A DNA stretch of 64,000 nt, taken from the NCBI GenBank assembly GCA_963930775.1, contig OZ005700.1, positions 8,504,609 through 8,568,608 of the forward strand, written 5' to 3'. This document shows, piece by piece, positions 1 to 17,287 of the stretch (the first letter of the stretch is position 1; each line of letters starts with the position of its first letter). Made by a program: the position numbers and the translations under genes. The DNA comes from Cliona cf. orientalis. Lineage: Eukaryota; Porifera; Demospongiae; Clionaida; Clionaidae. The notes under the pieces were generated by a model. That model saw only the letters and a list, made by a program, of their open reading frames with translations, was not told where the DNA came from and did no database searches.

Positions 1-684
1 ATCGCCGTAACTCTCTTCTGCATGGGATCTTTTGCTGCCCCAACAGGGAGAGTTGGAAGACAAGCTGATAATACGTGCATCTGCACACGACGAGACCTCA
101 CCTATGAATCAGAGTTGAAAACTGGACTGCGGATCTTGAAAGACATCATAGTAATAATATACTATATTTCCTCTCCTTTAAACAGTGTTTACTAAAATTA
201 ATCTTAATACAGCGTCCAGCAAGAGGACAAGCAAGAACCATTCATGTGGTTGCAGCGTTATGTAAGGTGCTCATCGCTAGTCGTGACGTCAAGGACAGAT
301 ACCTCAGCAAAGAACAAAAGGAGATGATCAACAATAAGACATGTGATATGGTAAGCACTTTATAACTATTATACTTCTATCATTCCACAGCTGCCACAAT
401 AATTATACCAGTATATATGTTCTACATTAACATAACTATTTTCATCTCCCTCTCTCCAGTTCCAGCAGGTGAATTCATCAACTATCTCAGACTGCACTGA
501 TAGAGAGCTCACTGTACTTCAGTGCTCCAGAGCTATTGCTTTCAGTCATTATGATGATGTGGACAATTACCTGGACGATGGAGATGAGGATGGAGAATGT
601 TGGTTCAACAGATACTTGTGCCCACTACCCACATTGCGTGGAAATGTCGAAATGTACATACGTGATAAATCTTTCTTATTATAA
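1..684 (+). CDS. Unrecognised small secreted protein, 3' part only
   Basis: Three exons can be joined in frame: 1-151 (open at the window edge), 211-351 and 460-684, with a stop at 682-684. The visible protein starts with a hydrophobic stretch ending near SFAAPTG, which looks like the end of a signal peptide, followed by a Cys-Ile-Cys motif. More cysteines follow in the last exon (CTDREL, LQCSRA, GECWF, YLCPL), together with an acidic run rich in Asp and Glu. This suggests a secreted, disulphide-containing protein of roughly 170 residues. I do not recognise a family and assign no function. The true start may lie before the window. Joins are supported by GT-AG sites and preserved frame only. 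Confidence 0.55.
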
Positions 685-751
685 ACCAAGAGCATCCTAA
701 ACAACTGCCAGACTTCCCACTTATTAAGACACTACCATATACAGGAATCAA

Positions 752-757
752 AATAAA
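752..757 (+). terminator. Poly(A) signal AATAAA for the upstream gene
   Basis: AATAAA lies 68 bp after the stop codon at 684, a normal distance for a short 3' UTR. Confidence 0.5.
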
Positions 758-1044
758 TTTTAAATACAAATTCTCTCAGTTTTTATGATCAATTTCAGAA
801 GCATTGACTATCATTCAGTTGTCTACTTCATACAATGACAAATACTCTGCATAATACATGATAATAATTATTTCTCACTTCAAAATTCATGACACTGCAT
901 GAATTAACATAATTATGACGAGTAGTACGATAATCATAGTTGTCTTGTGGGCGTGCATCACAGACAAATAATATGGCAAATAACTGCCATCAAGACTAGT
1001 AGTAGTGTCTAGCTAGAGCACGGATGAAGACATGCCAAGATTGA
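758..1044. other. AT-rich intergenic DNA, nothing recognised
   Basis: AT-rich sequence with no convincing frame and no repeat seen, between the first gene's poly(A) signal and the SINE cluster. Confidence 0.4.
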
Positions 1045-1395
1045 ATATTCATTACTGTAGCACTTGTATACAAGTCCCAAGACTTTCTTTTCGGGAAAAG
1101 GAAATCTCAGGACTTGAGTGGGGATCAAACCCACACACTCATATCTCTGGTGTGATGCTCTATCAATTGAGCTACCAAGCCCTTGGGAGCAAGGAAGGGT
1201 ATACAAGTGCTGGTTCTTGGTGCCCATTACATCAGAAAGTAACTTTCTCTTGTGGAACACCCCTGGCAGTGACGATGCTGTCACTGTGGCTCTCGGCTAG
1301 ATACACTAGCCATCAGGCCTAACTCATCAATAGTTCATTACTGTAGCACTTATATACAAGTCCCAAGATTTTCTTTCCGGGAAAAGAAAGGTGAA
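1045..1395 (-). mobile_element. SINE fragments in minus orientation (tRNA-derived)
   Basis: Two minus-strand pieces match the plus-strand copy next to them. Piece one, about 1045-1195, carries the tRNA-like head and the middle segment. Piece two, about 1236-1390, carries the middle segment and tail, including the hairpin-like GCCACAGTGACAGCAT-GTCACTG region. The tRNA-like head keeps recognisable A-box and B-box promoter sequences but has diverged from the plus copy. The broken order suggests two insertions or a rearranged copy. Confidence 0.6.
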
Positions 1396-1398
1396 TAA

Positions 1399-1645
1399 GA
1401 GCTTGCTCCCAAGGGCTTGGTAGCTCAATTGGTAGAGCATCACACTGGAGATGTGAGTGTGTGGGTTCGATACCCACTCAAGTCCGGAAAGAAAATCTTG
1501 GGACTTATGTGCCTATACAAGTGCTATACAGTAATGAGTTATTGATGAGTTAGGCCTGATGGCTAGTGTGTCTAGCCGAGAGCCACAGTGACAGCATTGT
1601 CACTGCCAGGGGTATTCCTCAAGAGAAAATTACTTTCTGATTATA
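1399..1645 (+). mobile_element. Near-full-length tRNA-derived SINE
   Basis: The element has a tRNA-like head (1413-1485), a middle segment (about 1486-1530) ending near CAGTAATGA, and a tail (about 1531-1645) with TTAGGCCTGATGGCTAGTG and the GTGACAGCATTGTCAC palindrome. The middle and tail match the minus-strand fragment at 1236-1390 in inverted order, so the locus could fold into a hairpin with arms of about 155 bp. No other copy was noticed in this window. Its family name is unknown to me. Confidence 0.65.
1413..1485 (+). other. tRNA-like SINE head with A and B boxes
   Basis: A cloverleaf is nearly complete. The acceptor GGGCTTG pairs with CAAGTCC, and the D arm is GCTC/GAGC. The anticodon stem TCACA/TGTGA has the loop CTGGAGA (formal anticodon GGA), and the T arm is GTGGG/CCCAC. 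A box TAGCTCAATTGG and B box GGTTCGATACC are present. There is an extra base between the T stem and the acceptor. A GGA (Ser) tRNA should also have a long variable arm, which is missing. I therefore read this as the RNA polymerase III promoter head of a SINE and not as a working tRNA gene. Confidence 0.6.
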
Positions 1646-1650
1646 CTCTC

Positions 1651-2006
1651 TAGTTCTCACAGATGAAGTATTGTGTTGATTTATATGTATTGACGATCAT
1701 TTCCAGTCATAATATCCCGGGCCCATTATAGTACTATGGCCCATGAATGCCTTACCACTGAGTGTTGCAAAACCAGCTAGCTCACCAAACATCAATTTAC
1801 ATACTAGACTAGCGGAGTTATCCTTCAAGCTACTGAAATATTACAGTACTGTGCAACTAACAGAGCTATAATATAATATATAGCTAGTCCTTTGAAGCTC
1901 TCAACATGTATTGATCAAAATTCATCACTTGAGTTGGATCATGTGATTTGCAATCATGAAAATCATTGTCGGTGCAGGTGGCAGGCCAAGCTAGATAGAG
2001 AGAGAT
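1651..2006. other. Presumed 5' region of the arylsulfatase gene
   Basis: AT-rich intergenic sequence between the SINE and the arylsulfatase start. No motif identified. Confidence 0.35.
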
Positions 2007-4332
2007 ATGATCTGCTTAAGAAGTGGATCTCAGATAGCTGTGCTGATTGCAGCAGCTCTGTGTGTAAGCCAAGTTTCATGCTCTCCATCAAGGAAAGTTG
2101 AGGAGACAAAGCCAAATTTTGTAATCTTTTTCGCAGATGATGTAAGTTATGAAAACTACAGCTAGCTATAACTAGCATAAGTACACCCAATAATTCCTAC
2201 TTCAATACTCCTTCATTCAGCTTGGCTATGGAGATCTGAGTGTGTATGGGCACCCCACATCACACACTCCAAACCTGGACCAGATGGCCTCAGAGGGACT
2301 GGTCTTCACCCAATTCTACACAGCCAGCCCAGTCTGTAGCCCTTCAAGGTAGGCACAGAGATATCCAATACTAGGCTCAGTGGTCACACTGTATTGTGAA
2401 TGTATTAACTCACACAGGGCAGCCTTGCTGACTGGGCGCTATCAGACTCGTTCTGGTATCTACCCTGGAGTACTATTTCCAAATAACTTAGGAGGCAAGG
2501 AAATTACACATTAATTTTTTATTCAACAAAATTTTAGTGGCTATCTTTCAGGACTTCCACTGAATGAGACTACAATAGCGGCAAGTCTTAAGGAGGAGGG
2601 GTATAGCTCGGGCATCGTTGGGAAATGGCATCTCGGAGTTGGAGCAAAGAATGCCTATTTGCCCGTCAATCATGGATTTGATTACTACATGGTATCGAAA
2701 CAAATAAATTAGTCACTGTAGCTACTGATGTTCACCATCATCACTGTAGGGCATTCCATACTCACAAGACATGTGTCCTCGTACACTGTGCTTCTATCCC
2801 GACACACACTGCTATGGTGATGGCCCAGGTAGGTCAAATTGGGATATCATTCAGATACTCACACCATTACATTGAATTGCAGACTATGTTCCGTGTCCGC
2901 TCTTTGAGAATGATGAAATTCATCAACAACCAGTGGATTTCCTAACTCTCACTAACACCTACGCCAATGCAGCGACCTCCTTCATCAAAACGAAAGCAGG
3001 TAGCTATAAAGAACTTCTACTATAATAGCCTCTCCAATAGTAGTTGAATCATCTCCACTCTCTCTATCCATGCAGCCTCAGGGACTCCCTTCCTCCTCTA
3101 CTTTGCCTTTCAGCACACCCACCAGCCTCAGTTTGCTGGGAAAGACTTCACCAACACAACCCTCCGTGGACCATTTGGCGACGCCCTTGCTGAGCTGGAC
3201 TGGGGGGTGGGGCAGGTCTTGCAAGCACTCAAGGATGCTGGAGTGGACAATGACACATTCGTATTCTTCACAGCTGACAATGGGTAACGCAGACATTAAG
3301 TACCTATCTGGATACCGATGCATAATATTATCATTCATTATTATTATTATAGGCCTGCACTTGCAGGAGAAATAAGAGGCGGAAATGCCGGCCTTCTTCG
3401 ATGTGGCAAAGGCACAACTTGGGAGGGAGGACAGAGAGTGCCTGGCATTGCTCGTTGGCCTGGCAAGATAGCACCAGGAAGAACACACGAGGTACATCCA
3501 AAACAATGCACAGCACCAAGACTTAAATTGCCATGATTATCACACACACCATGCACTACTGACAGCTTGCAGCAACACTGGACCTCTTTCCAACAATAGC
3601 TAACCTTGCTGGGGCGAAGATTCCAAAAGTGACAATGGATGGATTTGATATGGCTCCCATCATCCTGGACAATAAAATGGTAAGGGATGGATTTTCACCA
3701 ACGTGGTCAATGATATAAGGATCGATGCATAATATTATTATATAGAGCAATCGGAACTACTATATTTATTACTCATCTGATGTGACAGAAGATCTTGGAA
3801 TAGCTGCCATACGACTCAACCAGTACAAGGCTCACTACCATTCACAAGGGTAGGCAAAGCAAAGTTCAAAAATCACTGACAACTGCTATTCAAACGTAGT
3901 AACACATGACATTACATTATTCATATGTATGCAGGCACATTTGCCCCAATATCTACCCAGATCCAGTCTGTCGCGATAATTACACGCTTCACCACTACGA
4001 TCCTCCATTGTTGTATGACCTTCATCACGACCCGGGTGAGATCTATAATCTGGATGTTACAGAGTACCAGGATATAATGGATGAAATCAATAAGGTAAGC
4101 TATATACTGTCAGTTGAAAAGCTGCATGCGTACTATCACAAAGGTTTTTTTTTTTCCTATTTAGCTCAAGGAGAAATTTGAGTCAAAAATGGTGTGGGGA
4201 GAGAGCCAGATGAAGGGAGTGAGCACGGCGGTTGAACCTTGCGCCCAGCCGGGGTGCACTCCATTTCCCAAATGCTGTAAGACCACCTCACCACTCCTCA
4301 ACTTGCACACCACCAGCCGAGTTATCCTTTAA
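2007..4332 (+). CDS. ARSA: Arylsulfatase A-type lysosomal/secreted sulfatase
   Basis: Sulfatases of this family hydrolyse sulfate esters; ARSA acts on sulfated glycolipids in lysosomes. Twelve exons join in phase: 2007-2141, 2221-2348, 2418-2494, 2552-2691, 2750-2828, 2883-2999, 3076-3283, 3353-3491, 3566-3679, 3746-3849, 3935-4094, 4165-4332, giving about 522 residues (the family is about 510). The start is followed by a signal peptide. Next come the metal-binding FADDLGYGD, the formylglycine motif CSPSR at about residue 84, GKWHLGVG, and a C-terminal Cys-rich segment as in ARSA. The section [18 protein letters not shown] closely resembles vertebrate ARSA. All landmark catalytic motifs are intact. 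Intron 3 has a GC donor. The gene could also be an ARSA-like paralogue (galactosamine-6-sulfatase group), but ARSA is the closest match by eye. Confidence 0.93.
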
Positions 4333-5007
4333 GACCAACTGAACTATTAAATTTTTATGGTTACAAGTATTCACTGTTGATACATATTTGAGTTGATGAC
4401 ATAATATTGACCGTGACTCAGTGAGGAAATTCAGTGGTCACTGCCCCTAAACAGGATTACACAGATTGTCCCCACAGTACAGTACTCATGGCATTATCTA
4501 ATTCCCTCAGGGGCTATACAATTTGCTGAGATAACTATACATGGCATTTATAGTGACTGTGCGATGATTGTTTCAATCCCCATTATTGCTTAACTGTACC
4601 ATGTGACCATGACAAACAATGACAAACTTTGACAAAACACAACACAGAATGCAAGGAAGTGACAGTACAAGGTAGTGGATATTTAACATACCTTTCATGC
4701 TTGCTGTGATCATGATCCATTTTCTCCCAGGCAACAGCCTAGGCTCCAACAGAGATCACTGTCAGCATGTCAGAGTAGCATGGAGTACTAGGCCCAGCAA
4801 CATGCAGCAACATACACGTAGTGTGGGTCCAAGAGAACCATTGGATGAACGGGGAGGGGAGGGGAGGGGGGTGAAACTTGAACAGTGTGTCCAGCCAAGG
4901 TCCAGCTGGGATGCACTGACAGCACAGTCGAGTCGATTGGAAATGGTCATCGTGACGTTGCTCGCGCTCGCCCGCGCCCGGGCCCGCGCCCACGTACACG
5001 AATATAA
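4333..5007. other. Intergenic region with GC-rich putative promoter
   Basis: No gene is seen. About 4955-4995 is a CpG-rich patch (GCGCCCGGGCCCGCGCC) in otherwise AT-rich DNA, just before the PH-adaptor start, and is the likely promoter of that gene. Confidence 0.4.
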
Positions 5008-5073
5008 ATGGTGGGAAGTGCATGCTCGAGCTCAAAGGTGAAAAATACAAAAGTGAGTACTGCAGAAGTAGAG

Positions 5074-10196
<5,123 letters not shown>

Positions 10197-10443
10197 AATT
10201 GACTGCTGCTGTGGGTGGGTGCTGGTATGCCTACTGCCTACCTGCAGTTGAACAGCTTCATGAGCACTTATTGTTATAGCTACTACTCTTTGTTTTGTGT
10301 GTGGAATGCTTAGTATGTATTTAATAATTATTGCATTCAACGTTGCAACGTGTCTATTATAATGCGCATGCGCATCAGACGGGGCGAGCAATCATGTGAT
10401 AGACACACCCACGACAAACCCATCAACCCTTAGACCTTGAAAG

Positions 10444-12841
<2,398 letters not shown>

Positions 12842-12924
12842 GATCATTGTATACCCATTGTACAATAATAGCTTAATATTATTACTACCATATTTCTACA
12901 ATGATCATTGTTGCTGCACACTTC

Positions 12925-12930
12925 TTTATT
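12925..12930 (-). terminator. Poly(A) signal for PPT2 copy A
   Basis: TTTATT on the plus strand (AATAAA on the minus) lies 58 bp past the stop of the minus-strand thioesterase, inside the probable 3' UTR of the convergent OAT gene. Confidence 0.4.
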
Positions 12931-12987
12931 GTATCATCATATTATCTTGGCAATGATAAAAAATTATAATTTTAAGAGTCATGCTAT

Positions 12988-14426
12988 TTAGGCTGGTTTT
13001 ATGTAGGGTAAGATATAGTTTGTGAACACGGTGTAGTTGAGCGGCCAGTGAAGGTGCTCCACTCCGGGGACCTCGTGGATGTGAGTCTTGCCGGCTTCAT
13101 CCAGTGTCCTCAGACCAAAAGTGTCCTTAATGTAGTACTGTGCATGTATGGTATATAGTAAGAGAATGAGCTATGTAGCTATATAGATGGACATCGATCA
13201 TAAACAATCTGTCTTACCTCCTGCGACTGGTATTCCAGTACTTTCTCACTGTCGTCATAAAATGAATAATGGCTGTACGTACATTAAAATTACTATAAAG
13301 TGCACGGTGCCTGGTCGACAAAAATGCAGCACACACATCAATCGCTATACCCTACCTGGACTGCCACGGTGTGATGACCCCATCATGAGGCCCTCCAATC
13401 ATGACAAGGTGCTCAAGTTGGAGGAAGTTAGTCTTGAAGTCAGTGCTCAATGAGGAGCCATTGATTTTGGTGAGAGGAGCGAGACCATTGAGAGCTGGGA
13501 GATAGGTGTTACGCTTTTGATACAAATCCACTTGGTGGGGATCTATTTATCGCCAGTATGCATAATTATGGCAGAAATGGTATGAAATACATAATGTTTG
13601 AAACTTGATGATTAAGAAGACTTACCTCTCCAATAGTTAGCGATGGAGATCTCTTCCTGTGCAAGTGGACTGTAAAATACCCTAAAGATGCATGCACGTA
13701 TGACATTATCATAATGATTGATCCTTTTAATTATTAATTACTTGTAGATGAGTTCAGTTGCAACATTTGGAACGATCCATGAAAGAAAATCAGTATCTGC
13801 ATAATTATTATTATTTTTAATCTTCACAATAATAATATTTAACATCATAATAGAGTGTAGCAAACCTCCAAACTGGCCTGCTTGTGGACTGGACAGCAAA
13901 ATGAAGGTCTTCACACTGTGATTTGGGGTCGTTTGTAAAACTCCTCTGCAAGTTAATCCGCCTGCGATAGAAAAAGTTGCACTATTATCAATCAACATTA
14001 TTAATTTTAGCGGGTGACGAACCTTGGGAGTAACAGATCATGTTGACTCCATCAGGGTGCTTTTCAAAAATCGGAATCATTTTAGCTCTTATCCCTTCCA
14101 ACTGTTTCCACATGTTAGTGGTGCTTTCAAAATTGTTGAATCCATCGATGTTGTACACCTCCACTCCAGGAAGAGCATCTTCAATGTACTTCTTTAGCAG
14201 ATCGAGATACTCAGGCCCCGAGAAGATGCCATGAAATATGACAACCGGCAGAGGCTTGAGCACAGCTGCAGAATCTGTGACATGATGATGATCCAGACGC
14301 AGTTAATTTTCTTCAGTTAAGATGCCCGAAGTATTATTAATTTTTGCCCTTACGTGAGGTTTGCAGCACCAAGCTGACCATGAGGAGAGCCGCGAAGATG
14401 GTATAGACTGAATGCATCACAATCAT
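12988..14426 (-). CDS. PPT2: Lysosomal thioesterase PPT2, copy A
   Basis: PPT2 hydrolyses S-acyl thioesters in lysosomes. Exons in coding order are 14354-14426, 14023-14265 (possibly to 14274), 13866-13961, 13742-13796, 13626-13681, 13356-13542, 13218-13272 and 12988-13137, giving about 304 residues (human 302). A hydrophobic signal peptide is followed by [10 protein letters not shown], the nucleophile motif ICYSQGG spanning an exon junction, [10 protein letters not shown], the acid region [12 protein letters not shown], and the histidine region in VPGVEHLHW. The catalytic Ser-Asp-His set appears complete. Two starts are in frame (14426 and 14417). The exon layout is the same as that of copy B upstream, so this is a tandem duplicate. 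Confidence 0.92.
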
Positions 14427-15290
14427 GCACTTGAACACTTGCCTACAAAAACTGCAAAGATTATTTTTTGGCCTGGCACTTATCTTATAAGAAGGGGTGC
14501 GTGCACACCGTTCATAAGTTAAGGTCACTTGACACGAGACAATGCAGCCTGCATTGTTGGCCCACTACAGTAGCTGTAGTACACTGTGCATCGATATCAG
14601 CAGCCTAGCAACCTGGCATCCATGAGGATATTCATGGAAGCATAGTGAGTGAGTGACCATTCAAGGCACTAGTACCAGCTCCGTTGAATGATTCAAGTGC
14701 AGGGTCACATGATGCCCAGTGCTTGTAGTAAGTCTATATAAGACTTTAATTTATGAGACTACATGGGTCTTACCCACCAAATGCCATCGATGGACTCATT
14801 GTATTGTTTTGTGTGATGCAATATTGTATTTGATAGAGATGTAACCTGATAGTAAGATGACCCTTAGTCCCAAAATTGTACGCACTTGTCATCGATCTGA
14901 CAGTGTAAAAGAAACAATGTCAAAACAATCATGAATTCACATAAGTTCATTAAATTTTGCCCTCCCCTATGTTTTTAATCATTAGCTGCATATTACAATA
15001 ATATTATTACACGGACCCCACCTGCAGCTGTTGCCAGCATGCATTGCACTAATGAATAACTTGATGAGCCTATAGTGTAATCCCAGCACAGCACAGTCAG
15101 CCTCACATGCAGCAGTGTGCTAATAAAGGGTCAACGCATGATTATACTTGTACACAATGTTAATGTCATGCATAAGCGAATTAAGGATTTAATAAATGAA
15201 CAGCAACGTGTATGTTGGGACTGAAAAACAATAAAAGATGAAATGAAACATATATACCACCAGACGAAACAAACTTAATGACCTGTTGAA
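14427..15290. other. Spacer between the PPT2 duplicates
   Basis: About 860 bp with no reading frame that I can support and no repeat. It should contain the promoter of copy A and the 3' end of copy B. Confidence 0.4.
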
Positions 15291-17086
15291 CTAATCAAGA
15301 TAAGGTTTGATGCAGTTATTAAAAACGTCCTTGTTACCGTGCCAATCAACGTGTTCTACACCAGAGACTTCATGGACATGAATCTTTCCTGCCTTGTCCA
15401 GAGTTTGTAGCCCAAATGAATCACTAATGTAGTACTGTGTGCATATAATATTATTACAACATTGTAATGACACTTAACTCGTAATAATTAGGGCGACTCA
15501 CATCTTGTGATTGGTAGTTCAACACCTCCTCACTTTCATTATAAAATGCAAATTGGCTGTGTATGTACAAACATAAAATCAATAATTTATTTTGATCAAG
15601 ACACCTTAAAGTTTGGCAACTTGCATGCTGGTCAACAAGTTAGATAAACAAATCTGATGCACAGCAGTTAGACTACCAAACTCAGTATACCAAATTTAGT
15701 ATCCTAATCCATATTATGACTGTACAGATCTAGACTATATACCCTCATACATGATATTGTAGTAGCCCAAATCTTCTCAACTTATGACTAACTCCTCACC
15801 TTGATTGCCAAGGAGTGATGACACCATCGTCAGGCCCACCTATCAGCACCAGCTTCTCCAGTTTGGCAAAGTTTGACTTGTGCGAGGAGTTCGTGGGGGA
15901 ATTCAAGACGGGAAGAAAAACATTTTCCTTTTCGTAGAGATCCAAGTGATGAGGATCTGGATAAAATAATACTATTATGATCAGATCATCCTCTTTCATG
16001 AGAAAGCTGTACTCTAGTTTTAGCATTATTTACAAAACTATAAGCTAACGATAGTATAAACAGTTCACACCTTTCCAGTAGTTGGCGATAGAGATCTTCT
16101 GTCCTTCGTCTGTGTAAAAGAACCTAGTTGATCAAAGAGAGAGTAAAGCATAATTATAAAAATTTCCTAGCATTTAGTGTAATGTTTACTCACTCATAGA
16201 TGTGATCTTTTGTGAAATCAGGAAACAAGTATTTTAGGTAGACGGTATCTGTACGTGTAGAAAGTACATTAGAAATGACTTTTCCTACAATCATGACATT
16301 ATTGTTACAATTACTATATATAGCAATTGTGAGTGAGTTTGCAATATAATATACCTCCAAACTGGCCAGCCTGAGGGCTTGAAAGAGAAACAAACGTCCG
16401 TATGTTGTGGTTAGGAACTGTTTCCAGAATGGCCCTACAAATGAGTCCACCTGCCGTGTGAAATGGACATGTTGAACACTCAATCTCATGGTACATGTAC
16501 TTTTATAGCCCATCAACTGTACAACATTCTTATCTAGCAATGCATTAGATGCCACCAAAGAATCCTATACAATAATATATGCAGTCTGGGCAAAACTACC
16601 CACATCACCTGATGCTGGTTAAGCTATATTAGCTACCTCAGCCTATAACAGGAAGCTACACTGATGTCACTGACTGGGCCTGGCACTGAACTTTACTCAC
16701 CCTGAGAGAAGCAGATGAGATTACCTCCATCCGATAAATTTGCCATGATTGGCACCATCTTTGCCCTGATAGACTCCACTTGCTCCCACATCGGTGCAAT
16801 ACTCTCCTCATTGTCGTATCCATCAATGTTGTAGACCTGTGTCCCAGGATCAGCACTCTGGATGAGGCTAACTAAGTCTTCCATGTTTTTGGCATCAGAG
16901 AATATCCCATGGAATATTATCACAGGACGATATGCTCCTATTAAAACAAAAACAACGTACAGAATGTTTTGATACACGTCACTGTATAAACGTACAAAAT
17001 AATATTATGTATACTTTCATTCATAGTCACTTGCCTGTGAAATTCCACGTCAATACTAGAAGAATAGCGACCGTCGAATGCTTCAT
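15291..17086 (-). CDS. PPT2: Lysosomal thioesterase PPT2, copy B
   Basis: A second tandem copy of the acyl-thioesterase. Exons in coding order are 17035-17086, 16701-16937, 16355-16450, 16194-16248, 16071-16123, 15800-15956, 15502-15556 and 15291-15434, giving about 282 residues. The signal peptide MKHSTVAILLVLTWNFTG leads into PVIIFHGIFSDAK. The nucleophile motif is LICFSQGG (Phe where copy A has Tyr), then [24 protein letters not shown] and SGVEHVDWHG. The catalytic residues look intact. Intron boundaries and phases match copy A at every position. Intron 1 has a perfect GC donor (GCAAGTG): reading through gives a stop, and shifting to the nearby GT breaks the frame. The gene is head to head with HPS1, with 201 bp between the start codons. 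Confidence 0.92.
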
Positions 17087-17287
17087 CCCTCTGTAAAACT
17101 GGGTCATCCTTTAGACAAGCACTTCTGACTGGCTACTACAATCGAACGACACAATAGCACGGGATCACCACAAGCGACACATTGATCTGTGTACGCGCGT
17201 AGGAGTACAGGAAATGGGCGTGGCAGGGGCGTGTAGAATAATAATTATTCTATTTAAAGCACATCAAAGATTGTGTCTCCCTTCAAG
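17087..17287. promoter_or_regulatory. Putative bidirectional promoter, PPT2-B / HPS1
   Basis: Only 201 bp separate the two divergent start codons. CpG-containing sequence (TGTGTACGCGCGTAGG near 17190) lies in the middle. No defined motif was identified. Confidence 0.5.

Noticed and set aside
1413..1485. Functional tRNA-Ser(GGA)
   Set aside because: No long variable arm, extra base before the acceptor stem, and the sequence is joined to a repeated SINE body.
4697..5041. 114-residue frame upstream of the PH adaptor
   Set aside because: Low-complexity, GC-rich promoter-like DNA with no homology or splice continuity.
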